This document shows positions 27,578 through 35,681 of a DNA stretch of 64,000 nucleotides, in pieces. This DNA is from GCA-1730015 sp964583825. Its GTDB lineage: Bacteria > Pseudomonadota > Gammaproteobacteria > Granulosicoccales > Granulosicoccaceae. Location of the stretch: the NCBI GenBank assembly GCA_964583825.1, contig CAZOXM010000002.1, positions 1 to 64,000 of the forward strand, in the 5' to 3' direction. Positions within the stretch are counted from its first letter, which is position 1. Each line of letters starts with the position of its first letter. A program made the translations under genes and the position numbers. Under the pieces are notes generated by a model that ran no database searches, was not told where the DNA came from, and worked only from the letters and a program-made list of their open reading frames with translations.

Positions 27578-28602
27578 CGTTGCGTGATGTACGCAAGAGT
27601 TACGGTGCTACGCAGGTCGTACATGGCGTCGATCTTGACATTGTCGACGGTGAATTCGTCGTGTTTGTCGGACCTTCCGGCTGCGGCAAATCAACCTTGT
27701 TGCGCATGATTGCAGGCCTGGAAGAAATCAGTGGTGGCACCATCGCCATCGGCGACCGGGTCGTCAACGATATAGCAGCCTCCAAACGCGGCGTGTCGAT
27801 GGTATTCCAGACCTATGCGCTCTACCCGCACATGACGGTTTACAAAAACATGGCATTCGGATTGAAGCAGATCAAGACTGACCGGGCCGAGATAGACCGA
27901 AGAGTCAGAGCCGCAGCAGAAACCCTGCAGATCACAGACTACCTTGATCGCCAGCCACGCAACCTTTCAGGCGGACAGCGACAGCGAGTCGCGATCGGCC
28001 GTGCCATTGTGCGCAACCCTGAAGTGTTCCTGTTCGATGAGCCCCTGTCCAACCTCGACGCGGCGCTGCGTGTACAGACACGCAAGGAAATTGCCCGTTT
28101 GCACGAGCGCCTTGAGACCACCATGATCTACGTGACACACGATCAGGTGGAGGCAATGACACTCGCCGACAAGATCGTCGTACTCAAAGACGGCCGTATC
28201 GAACAGGTCGGCTCGCCGATTGAACTGTACGAACGTCCGCAGAATGCCTTCGTCGCGCAGTTTATTGGCAGCCCGAAGATGAACTTCTTCAGTGCCGGTG
28301 ACCTCACCACCGGTGCCGGCTCACTGCTTGCCAACAACATCACCGGCGACCTGCAGGTCGGTATGCGACCTGAACATCTCGCGTTGACCAACCCGGCTAA
28401 CGCAGTGGTCGAGGGCACAATGGAACTGGTCGAAAATCTCGGTGAATATGCACTGGTCCACCTGCGCACTGCATCGGACGTCGAGTTCATTGCCAAAACA
28501 GAGAAACCACCCGAAGCCAGTAAGGGCGCCGTTATCAGCTTTGGCATCAACCCGGAACTCTCGCATTTCTTTGACGCGAACACCGGTCAGCGCCTGACCT
28601 GA
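27565..28602 (+). CDS. Sugar ABC transporter ATPase (MalK/UgpC/SmoK-like)
   Basis: A 345-residue ATPase. Walker A GPSGCGKST is at 36-44, Q-loop VFQTYALYPHMTV follows, then signature LSGGQRQRVAIGRAIV, Walker B VFLFDEPLSNLDA and the H-loop THDQVEAMTL. The C-terminal ~100 residues form the TOBE regulatory domain (VGMRPEHLAL; VENLGEYALVHL). ATG at 27565 lies within the dehydrogenase frame after ATGGAG. As the last gene of the operon it supplies the ATPase dimer for the two permeases. Confidence 0.95.
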   Translation: MASLTLRDVRKSYGATQVVHGVDLDIVDGEFVVFVGPSGCGKSTLLRMIAGLEEISGGTIAIGDRVVNDIAASKRGVSMVFQTYALYPHMTVYKNMAFGLKQIKTDRAEIDRRVRAAAETLQITDYLDRQPRNLSGGQRQRVAIGRAIVRNPEVFLFDEPLSNLDAALRVQTRKEIARLHERLETTMIYVTHDQVEAMTLADKIVVLKDGRIEQVGSPIELYERPQNAFVAQFIGSPKMNFFSAGDLTTGAGSLLANNITGDLQVGMRPEHLALTNPANAVVEGTMELVENLGEYALVHLRTASDVEFIAKTEKPPEASKGAVISFGINPELSHFFDANTGQRLT

Positions 28603-28776
28603 CGCCCGGGGGGAGTTATTCGCGGGGCCACTGTTAATCTGCGCCCCGGATGATTAAAGAAGCAGACGCAACCGCGGGCGCTTGATCGTGTAACAGCACA
28701 AGGCCCGTGTAGAAGCCGCCGCTGCCGGCAGTCAGATCGACTGATCGCTGCACGCCCTGTGCAAATCACCAAAATA

Positions 28777-28792
28777 CTGTATTCTTATACAG
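28777..28792 (+). promoter_or_regulatory. LexA (SOS) operator of dnaE2
   Basis: CTGTATTCTTATACAG is a perfect CTGT-N8-ACAG gammaproteobacterial LexA box. It ends one base before the presumed dnaE2 start codon (28794), so LexA binding would cover the translation start and probably the promoter -10 region. There is no room for a ribosome site between box and ATG. Confidence 0.88.
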
Positions 28793-28793
28793 T

Positions 28794-31700
28794 ATGAATG
28801 ACATTCAGTACGCAGAACTCCACTGTGTTTCCAATTTCACGTTCCTGCGCGGGGCGTCACGTCCGGAAGAACTGGTTGAAACGGCGGCCGAACTCGGTTA
28901 CCGGGCGCTGGCAATTACCGATGAATGCTCGATGGCCGGTATTGTCCGTGCACATACCCAGGCGCAAAAATCCAATATAAAACTCATCGTCGGCACCGAG
29001 CTGCAACTTGAGCACGGCTTCAAACTGATCCTGCTGGCACGGGACCACTGCGGTTACACTGATCTGTGCAGTCTGATTACCGATGCCAGACGCAATGCGG
29101 ACAAAGGCGACTACCGGTTTGAGCGCGTGCGGCTTGCGCAGATCAGGTCCGACCACTGTGTGGCGATTCTCGCCGTACCCGACACGGTGACCGTTGCCGC
29201 CACCGATGAAATGCTGACCTGGTTTGCCGGACACTTCAGTCACGCGTGGCTCGGACTGACCCTGCTGCACCAGCGCACAGATCAGGCTCACCGGCAATGT
29301 GTCAATGACATTGCCGCGCACTATCAGCTGCCCGTCGTCGCCTGTGGCAACGTGCACATGCACTGCAGGATGCGCAGAGCACTGCAGGATGTCGTCACCT
29401 GTATCCGGGAAAACTGCACGCTGGCTAATGCTGGCCGGAAACTCTACGTCAACGGGGAGCGGCATCTGCGCTCCAAAGCGGTGCTATGCGAACTGTATCC
29501 TGCTGACGCACTGCAACAAACGGTTGCTATCGCCGCACTGTGCAGCTTCAGCCTGAATGAACTGCGCTATGAGTATCCTCATGAACTGGTGCCCGCGGCC
29601 AGCACACCGATCAACTATTTGCGTGAACTGACTTACCGTGGCATGCAACTGCGCTGGCCGGATGGCGCCAGCGATGCGGTTCAACAACAAATCGACAAAG
29701 AACTCGCACTGATCGAAGAGCTGCGCTACGAACACTACTTCCTCACGGTACAGGACATCGTTCGCTTCGCACGGGAGAACGGCATACTGTGCCAGGGTCG
29801 TGGCTCTGCCGCCAATTCAGCGGTGTGTTTCTGTCTGATGATTACCGAAGTCGATCCCATGCGTATGAGCATGCTGTTTGAACGCTTCATATCAAAAGAG
29901 CGCAATGAGCCGCCGGATATCGACGTTGACTTCGAACACGAGCGGCGCGAAGAAGTCATTCAATATATCTACACCAAGTATGGCAGGCATCGCACGGCAC
30001 TGGCCGCCACCGTAATCAGCTATCGTCGTCGCAGCGCGATACGTGACGTCGGTAAAGTACTCGGTTTACAGGAAGATCAGATAGACGCATTAGCCAAGTC
30101 GATGGCGTGGTGGGATGGCACTGATGTCATGCCGGAGCGACTGGCAGAAATGGGGTTCGCCCCCGACAGCCCGCTCATGAAACGCTTCGCCTGGCTGCTG
30201 GAACAAATTATGGGGTTTCCCCGACATCTGTCGCAGCATGTCGGCGGATTCGTCATATCGCATCAGCCACTCGCCTCACTCGTACCGGTAGAAAATGCCG
30301 CAATGCCCGATCGCACGGTAATTCAGTGGGACAAAGATGATCTTGAAGAGCTGGGACTGTTAAAAGTCGACGTACTTGCACTGGGTATGCTCACCGCTAT
30401 TCGCAAGTGCTTTGACCTGCTCGAACAACATCGGGGAGTGCGCTACAACATGTCTTCAGTGCCGGCAGAAGATCATCAGACTTACCAGATGATCCAACAG
30501 GCCGACACCATTGGCGTTTTCCAGATTGAATCTCGCGCACAAATGTCGATGCTGCCGCGCCTGAAGCCGAAAAATTTCTACGATCTGGTGATCGAGGTCG
30601 CTATCGTACGGCCCGGCCCGATTCAGGGCGGCATGGTTAATCCGTACCTGAAGCGACGGCAGGGGCTCGAGCCGGTCACCTATCCAAATGCCGCACTGAA
30701 AAAAGTACTGAAGCGAACTCTCGGCGTGCCCGTCTTTCAGGAACAGGTCATGGAACTGGCGATGGTCGCCGCCGGTTTCAGCCCCGGCGAGGCCGACGAG
30801 CTGCGCCGCTCGATGGCGGCCTGGCGCAGGGTCGGTTCGGTTGACCGCTTTCGCAAGCGTCTGATGGAGGGCATGGAAAACAATGGCTACGACGACCACT
30901 TTGCCGATGCCGTATTTCGACAGATTCGCGGCTTCGGAGAATACGGCTTTCCCGAATCTCATGCGGCGAGCTTTGCCCTGCTGGTATACGTGTCGGCGTG
31001 GCTTAAGTGCCACGAGCCGGCAGCATTTTGCTGCGCCATCATGAACAGCCTGCCGATGGGCTTCTACGCGCCTTCAGATCTGGTGGCCGACGCCAGAAGA
31101 CACGGTGTGGAAGTGCGCGAAATCGATATCAATGAAAGTTTCAAAGACCATCACCTGCAGGAGAACAGCGGGGGTGAATTTGCCGTTCGGCTGGGCCTGC
31201 GGCTGGTGAAAAACCTGTCAAACAATAGCATTGAGTGTCTGGTACACGAGCGTCAGCAAAGCGGCCCCTACACGTCGATCAGCGATCTGCTGAAGCGCAC
31301 CCGGCTCAATGTTCGCGATCAGCAGGCGCTGGCAGCGGCCGGCGCACTTAAGCCCATCAGCGGCAACCGACACCGGGCGCACTGGGATCTCCTCGGTGTC
31401 GAACGTCTGCCCGGCATACTGCGCGACGCCTCATCGCAGGACAGCCCGCAACAGCTCCCGCTGATCACAGAGGGCGAAGAAATAGTGGCCGACTACCAGA
31501 GTGTCGGCTTTACCCTTGGTCGCCACCCGCTGGCCCTGTTGCGCGAACGGCTCAGTCAGCGCCGCGTACTCACTGTCAGACAATGGCTCGACAGCTGTGC
31601 CAATGGACAGTTCGCACGTGTGGCCGGACTCGTCAAAGTACGACAGCGCCCCGGCAGCGCCAAAGGCGTTATCTTCATGACCACGGAAGATGAAACCGGA

Positions 31701-31889
31701 CTCGCCAACAGTGTGATTTGGCAGAACGTCACCGAGAAATATCGCAAGGCAGTCATCGGAGCACGACTGGTCATCATTGCAGGCACGACTCAAAGAGAAG
31801 GTCAGGTAGTACACCTGATCGCCCGCACAGTTGAGGACCAAACCTCAATGCTGGGTGATCTGACAACAGTTTCACGAGATTTTCACTAA
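28794..31889 (+). CDS. dnaE2: Error-prone DNA polymerase III alpha-like subunit DnaE2 (ImuC)
   Basis: A 1031-residue C-family polymerase used in SOS mutagenesis and damage tolerance. N-terminal PHP domain (YAELHCVSNFTFLRGASRPEELV), palm with the catalytic aspartates in PDIDVDF (about 373-379) and in LLKVDVLALGM (about 523), then GRGSAANSAVCF, finger and beta-binding regions, and a C-terminal OB fold (ARVAGLVKVRQRPGSAKGVIFMT). The length and the RGASRPEELV start distinguish it from replicative DnaE1 (about 1160 residues). The usual companions imuA and imuB are not next to it. It is preceded at one base by a LexA box. The ATG at 28794 lacks a ribosome site, so translation may be leaderless. Confidence 0.95.
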   Translation: MNDIQYAELHCVSNFTFLRGASRPEELVETAAELGYRALAITDECSMAGIVRAHTQAQKSNIKLIVGTELQLEHGFKLILLARDHCGYTDLCSLITDARRNADKGDYRFERVRLAQIRSDHCVAILAVPDTVTVAATDEMLTWFAGHFSHAWLGLTLLHQRTDQAHRQCVNDIAAHYQLPVVACGNVHMHCRMRRALQDVVTCIRENCTLANAGRKLYVNGERHLRSKAVLCELYPADALQQTVAIAALCSFSLNELRYEYPHELVPAASTPINYLRELTYRGMQLRWPDGASDAVQQQIDKELALIEELRYEHYFLTVQDIVRFARENGILCQGRGSAANSAVCFCLMITEVDPMRMSMLFERFISKERNEPPDIDVDFEHERREEVIQYIYTKYGRHRTALAATVISYRRRSAIRDVGKVLGLQEDQIDALAKSMAWWDGTDVMPERLAEMGFAPDSPLMKRFAWLLEQIMGFPRHLSQHVGGFVISHQPLASLVPVENAAMPDRTVIQWDKDDLEELGLLKVDVLALGMLTAIRKCFDLLEQHRGVRYNMSSVPAEDHQTYQMIQQADTIGVFQIESRAQMSMLPRLKPKNFYDLVIEVAIVRPGPIQGGMVNPYLKRRQGLEPVTYPNAALKKVLKRTLGVPVFQEQVMELAMVAAGFSPGEADELRRSMAAWRRVGSVDRFRKRLMEGMENNGYDDHFADAVFRQIRGFGEYGFPESHAASFALLVYVSAWLKCHEPAAFCCAIMNSLPMGFYAPSDLVADARRHGVEVREIDINESFKDHHLQENSGGEFAVRLGLRLVKNLSNNSIECLVHERQQSGPYTSISDLLKRTRLNVRDQQALAAAGALKPISGNRHRAHWDLLGVERLPGILRDASSQDSPQQLPLITEGEEIVADYQSVGFTLGRHPLALLRERLSQRRVLTVRQWLDSCANGQFARVAGLVKVRQRPGSAKGVIFMTTEDETGLANSVIWQNVTEKYRKAVIGARLVIIAGTTQREGQVVHLIARTVEDQTSMLGDLTTVSRDFH

Positions 31890-32409
31890 ATTTCCGCAAA
31901 AAACCGGAATTGTCAATTAGGAAAACACAACATTCCGAGTCACATTTAAACAAAATCAGGCTTGACGGAGCCACCGGATCGCCATTTCCGGGCAGGGTTT
32001 TCCACAGTAGAATTTTTATTGACAACCCGGTCACAATCAGGGTCTTAACGGTATCGCTGCAAAATCGTTGCAAATCACCTATGTCTATGTTTTAAAACAC
32101 TTTACCGGGTTGATTAAAAAATAACCATTTTGTGTTAAACCCTTGATTAATCTTACTCGCAGAGCACTCTTCCCCGATTTATCCACTAAGTTATCCACAG
32201 AAATTGTGGATAATGAACACAGTCAATTTTGATTGATACAGAAATGTGACAAAACGAGAAGAATTTGAAATTTACTCTGCACGCCAGATGCTGAGAACAT
32301 CGCGTTTACGATGAAAAACGAGCAGAAACTAACGGACCGTGACCACTGTTCAGCGCCGGTGAGGAGATTCTCTGGCATAACGGGCTACTGATTCTGAAGC
32401 GCCTGATTC
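31890..32409. other. AT-rich intergenic region with DnaA boxes
   Basis: About 520 bp without a gene, visibly richer in A+T than the surrounding sequence. It holds a TTTTCCACA box (31998-32006), an A+T-rich stretch (about 32101-32155, with repeated TTGATTAA), then a cluster of DnaA boxes at 32179-32213. GATC sites are rare. The promoter of the DUF2799 lipoprotein gene must also be here. Confidence 0.6.
32179..32213. promoter_or_regulatory. DnaA-box cluster
   Basis: TTATCCACT (32179-32187, one mismatch), TTATCCACA (32191-32199, perfect) and TGTGGATAA (32205-32213, perfect on the minus strand). The two perfect boxes face each other across 5 bp. A fourth exact match to TTWTNCACA lies 170 bp upstream. 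Such spacing is common at replication origins, titration sites and DnaA-regulated promoters. Confidence 0.65.
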
Positions 32410-33000
32410 ATGACTATTCGCCTCCGCAAACCATTCGCTCACACATTCATCGCACTTTTATCGCTGCTCCTCAGCGGCTGCGCCGTGATGAGCAAATCCG
32501 ACTGTGTCGCCGGCAACTGGCGCGAAGCCGGCCTGCACGATGCACTGTACGGCCACCCCTCCGAATCGCGTCTGCGTTCACGCATTCGAGTGTGCAGCAA
32601 GCACGGAGTTACCGCCAACAAGGTGGATTACCTGCTTGGCTACCGGGACGGGCTGCCTCAATACTGCGCACCCGAAAACGGCTTCTATGCCGGTAGTGAC
32701 AATCACACCTATCGTGGCATCTGCCCGGTTGAACTCGAGCAGGCGTTCCTGCATCAGTACATCCATGGGTTGCGCACTGCACGACGAGAACTGTGGTTCA
32801 GGTACCAGTGGATCGACCGCGAGCTGTTTGACGCACGTCTCCACCACCGCCATCGCGATGACAAGGACGCACATCGACAGGCCCAGCCACGTATTCAGCG
32901 GCTGTCGAATCGACGCGATGAGCTACGCACGAAACGACTTCAGATCAACCGTAAAATCGCGCGCTGGACGGCCAGGCTCGAAGTCGCCGGCACAGAGTAA
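32410..33000 (+). CDS. DUF2799 lipoprotein
   Basis: A 196-residue predicted lipoprotein: signal peptide with lipobox LLSGC and Cys24. The mature part has the spaced Cys and Gly/Tyr pattern of DUF2799 (CVAGNWREAGLHDALYG; GYRDGLPQYCAPENGFYAG; YRGICP) and a C-terminal basic helix rich in Arg (RLSNRRDELRTKRLQINRK), probably coiled. Function of the family is unknown. The start is fixed by the lipobox. The preceding intergenic region contains DnaA boxes. Confidence 0.85.
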   Translation: MTIRLRKPFAHTFIALLSLLLSGCAVMSKSDCVAGNWREAGLHDALYGHPSESRLRSRIRVCSKHGVTANKVDYLLGYRDGLPQYCAPENGFYAGSDNHTYRGICPVELEQAFLHQYIHGLRTARRELWFRYQWIDRELFDARLHHRHRDDKDAHRQAQPRIQRLSNRRDELRTKRLQINRKIARWTARLEVAGTE

Positions 33001-33020
33001 CTGCCGGCCAGTGCCGGCAG
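33001..33020. terminator. Stem-loop directly after the DUF2799 stop codon
   Basis: CTGCCGGC-CAGT-GCCGGCAG is a perfect 8-bp stem with a 4-base loop beginning the base after TAA. No T-run follows, so it may be a processing or rho-assisted 3' structure rather than a classical terminator. Confidence 0.45.
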
Positions 33021-33079
33021 TATCAAACCCTGTTGAGACCTGGTTCAGCGCACATCACGTGCGCAGACCGCGCAAACTC

Positions 33080-33781
33080 CTAGCCCATTTTTTTTGCGAG
33101 AGTCTGCTTGGTCTGTGTCACAGACTTGCTGTTCGCAGCACTCATCTTGGCGTCAATTTTCGTGATCTCGGCCAGATCGGGCATTTCATGCGCCCGGGCT
33201 CTTTCTGCACTCAGCATGGACTCGAGTTCCAGAATGCGAGCCATTAGCTCCTGCCCAGACTTGCGACGCTCAATAATCAACAATTGCTCGAGTTCCTCAA
33301 TGCGTGCGCGGAGCTCCGCATCAGAGATTTCGAATTCAGTGATCGAGGTACGCAGAGAGCTGATTTCACGCTCGAACTCAGCACCTGCCGAGTCTGCCTG
33401 ATCTTTCTCGCGACCCAGCGCTTCGAGCTTGTCTTTCAGCCGTTGATTCTCATCATCCTTTGAAGCCAATTGCTTTTGCAACGCCTCATTGTCTTTGGTG
33501 AGTGACTTGATTTCGAGCTTTAGTACAGAGATATCAGCGTTGCGAGCGCCCAGATCATCCTTGAGCGCGACCACCTGGGCCTGCAACTCTTTAACCTGGG
33601 CCGCAGAATCATTGGCCGAGGCCACAGCGGCAGCGAGTTCATTTTTCTGCTGTTCCAATTGCTTTTCGAGCTGAGCGATTCTGTTATCGCCACAACTGAT
33701 TGCCTCGCTGAGGTTGTGTACCAACGACGCAATATCTTTTTCTATCTTTTGCCTTTCACTACTGGTTAGTCGCGCATGCAT
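33080..33781 (-). CDS. Coiled-coil protein of unknown function
   Basis: A 233-residue, highly charged protein with no signal peptide. From residue ~30 to ~200 it shows continuous heptad-like coiled coil (ELQAQVVALKDDL; LKLEIKSLTKDNEALQKQL; RIEELEQLL). The C-terminal ~30 residues are basic and Lys/Ser/Thr-rich. It may be structural or DNA/cell-envelope related; no family is recognised. No good ribosome site precedes ATG 33781. It converges with the DUF2799 gene. Confidence 0.75.
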   Translation of the reverse strand: MHARLTSSERQKIEKDIASLVHNLSEAISCGDNRIAQLEKQLEQQKNELAAAVASANDSAAQVKELQAQVVALKDDLGARNADISVLKLEIKSLTKDNEALQKQLASKDDENQRLKDKLEALGREKDQADSAGAEFEREISSLRTSITEFEISDAELRARIEELEQLLIIERRKSGQELMARILELESMLSAERARAHEMPDLAEITKIDAKMSAANSKSVTQTKQTLAKKMG

Positions 33782-34114
33782 GTTTTTTCTACGTGTTAGT
33801 TGATCGAGTGTTTACCATGTCTCTTAAAGCAGCTTTAAGGCCGAGAATCTGGACATGCGGAGCATAAATCCCAGTCTCGTGACATCGGCCTAAACTCGCT
33901 AGCGACAGGCGAAAAAATATCCTTGAGAAAAACTGAAGTAGAACCTGCAAATCATTGTATACGCGTGAATATTGACAATTTCACGGCACCAGAGGGGCGT
34001 TGGATCGACCATGTGTCAGCATGTCGTCGAGTAAATCTGCAACCGGTTGATTGGAGAACCTGACAGCTCAGATTGTTATACTCCCCTCTTTGCCGTGCAA
34101 CGGACCGACCGCCC
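33782..34114. other. Divergent promoter region between coiled-coil gene and matB-like gene
   Basis: About 330 bp without a convincing gene. It should hold the promoters of both neighbours. A TATACT resembling a -10 lies near 34077 for the rightward gene, but no -35 at standard spacing could be assigned. Nothing else is seen. Confidence 0.35.
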
Positions 34115-35620
34115 ATGCCCAATGTGATGTTTGACGCCCTGTTCGCCAGACACCAGGACAACCACGACACTTTTCTGCACACACCTGACGCAGACCCGAT
34201 CACCTACGCTGGGTTCATGCAAACGGCCGGCAGAATCGCCAACGCAATTACCGCAGCGGGCGCAAAGCCCGGGGACCGGGTGCTGGTGCAGGTACAGAAG
34301 TCGCCCGCGGCACTGGCAGTCTATGTGGCCTGTATTCAGACAGGCAGCATATTTATCCCGCTGAACACCGCCTATACCAGCCACGAAGTGGCCTATTTTA
34401 TCCAGGATGCCGAACCGACTGTCGTGATCTGTGACAGCGCCTCAATCGATGCGATTTCCGACCTGACAGAGGCCCGCGTACTGAGCCTTGATGAAGACGG
34501 CAGCGGCAGCCTCAGCGATCAGGCGTCCGCGCAGCCGGCAGCGTACCCGACCGTGGCGAGAGACGCTGCGGACATCGCTGCCATTCTCTACACCTCCGGC
34601 ACCACCGGTCGCTCAAAGGGAGCGATGCTCACCCACGAAAACCTGTTGTCTAATGCCAAAACACTGGTCGACTACTGGCGCTTTACCCAAAGTGATGTGC
34701 TGCTGCATGCGTTGCCGATCTACCATACTCACGGCCTTTTTGTCGCCTCCAACACCATCATGCACTGTGGTGCATCGATGATATTTCTCCCGAAATTCGA
34801 TGCCGACAGCGTCATTGCTCAACTGCCCGACGCCACCACGATGATGGGGGTACCGACCTTTTACACCCGGTTGCTGTCCGGTGATAAACTGACCGGTGCA
34901 CTCGTGCGTCACATGCGACTCTTTATGTCCGGCAGCGCGCCTCTGCTGAGCGAAACCCATGAAGCTTTTGAACAGCGAACCGGGCAGCGAATCCTCGAAC
35001 GCTATGGCATGACCGAAACCAATATGAATACATCCAACCCGTACGAGGGGGAGCGCAAAGCAGGCACAGTCGGACTTCCGCTGCCAGGTGTCGACATCCG
35101 TATCTGCGACCCCGAGACCGGCAGTGAAGTGGACCATGACAACATTGGTGTACTGCAGGTGCGCGGTCCCAACGTATTCAGCGGCTACTGGCGCATGCCG
35201 GAGAAAACCGCCGAAGAATTACTTGAGGACGGTTTCTTTATCACCGGAGATCTGGCAAAGCGCGATGGCGACGGATACATCACGATTGTCGGACGCGACA
35301 AAGATCTGATTATTTCGGGCGGATTTAATGTCTACCCGAAGGAAATAGAACTGGTGCTGGACGATCTTGACGGTGTGCTCGAGTCCGCTGTCGTCGCAGC
35401 ACCGCACCCGGACTTCGGTGAAGGTGTGGTCGCCATACTGGTGACAGAGGACAAGCGCACGATTGATTTGGATGCTGCCCGGCAACAGGTTGCAGAGCAA
35501 CTGGCGAGGTTTAAACAACCCAAGTCCTATATGATAGTCTCGGAATTACCCCGCAACACCATGGGCAAGGTACAGAAAAACCTGTTGCGCGAACAGGTCC
35601 GGGACACTTTCGTCACTTGA
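34115..35620 (+). CDS. matB: Malonyl-CoA synthetase-like acyl-CoA ligase
   Basis: A 501-residue AMP-forming ligase. The frame extends to 34073, but ATG 34115 gives the usual MatB start (MPNVMFDALFARHQDN). Motifs: P-loop YTSGTTGRSKGAMLTHENL near 158-175, LPIYHTHGLFVASN, adenylate-binding ERYGMTETNMNTSNPYEGER (the MatB-type MTETNMNTSNPY), VKGPNV-type VRGPNVFSGYW, the hinge GRDKDLIISGGFNVYPKEIE and the C-terminal catalytic lysine in RNTMGKVQKN. It would make malonyl-CoA (or methylmalonyl-CoA) from the free acid, ATP and CoA. matA and a malonate transporter are not adjacent, so specificity is inferred from the motif only. Confidence 0.87.
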   Translation: MPNVMFDALFARHQDNHDTFLHTPDADPITYAGFMQTAGRIANAITAAGAKPGDRVLVQVQKSPAALAVYVACIQTGSIFIPLNTAYTSHEVAYFIQDAEPTVVICDSASIDAISDLTEARVLSLDEDGSGSLSDQASAQPAAYPTVARDAADIAAILYTSGTTGRSKGAMLTHENLLSNAKTLVDYWRFTQSDVLLHALPIYHTHGLFVASNTIMHCGASMIFLPKFDADSVIAQLPDATTMMGVPTFYTRLLSGDKLTGALVRHMRLFMSGSAPLLSETHEAFEQRTGQRILERYGMTETNMNTSNPYEGERKAGTVGLPLPGVDIRICDPETGSEVDHDNIGVLQVRGPNVFSGYWRMPEKTAEELLEDGFFITGDLAKRDGDGYITIVGRDKDLIISGGFNVYPKEIELVLDDLDGVLESAVVAAPHPDFGEGVVAILVTEDKRTIDLDAARQQVAEQLARFKQPKSYMIVSELPRNTMGKVQKNLLREQVRDTFVT

Positions 35621-35681
35621 GTTACCCGGCAACCCACCTGCACCCTCCCCGTAAACAACCCCTTATAAGAACAAACCATTG

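Noticed and set aside
32504..33247. 247-codon frame overlapping the DUF2799 and coiled-coil genes
   Set aside because: It overlaps two better-supported genes in other frames and its composition is shadow-like.
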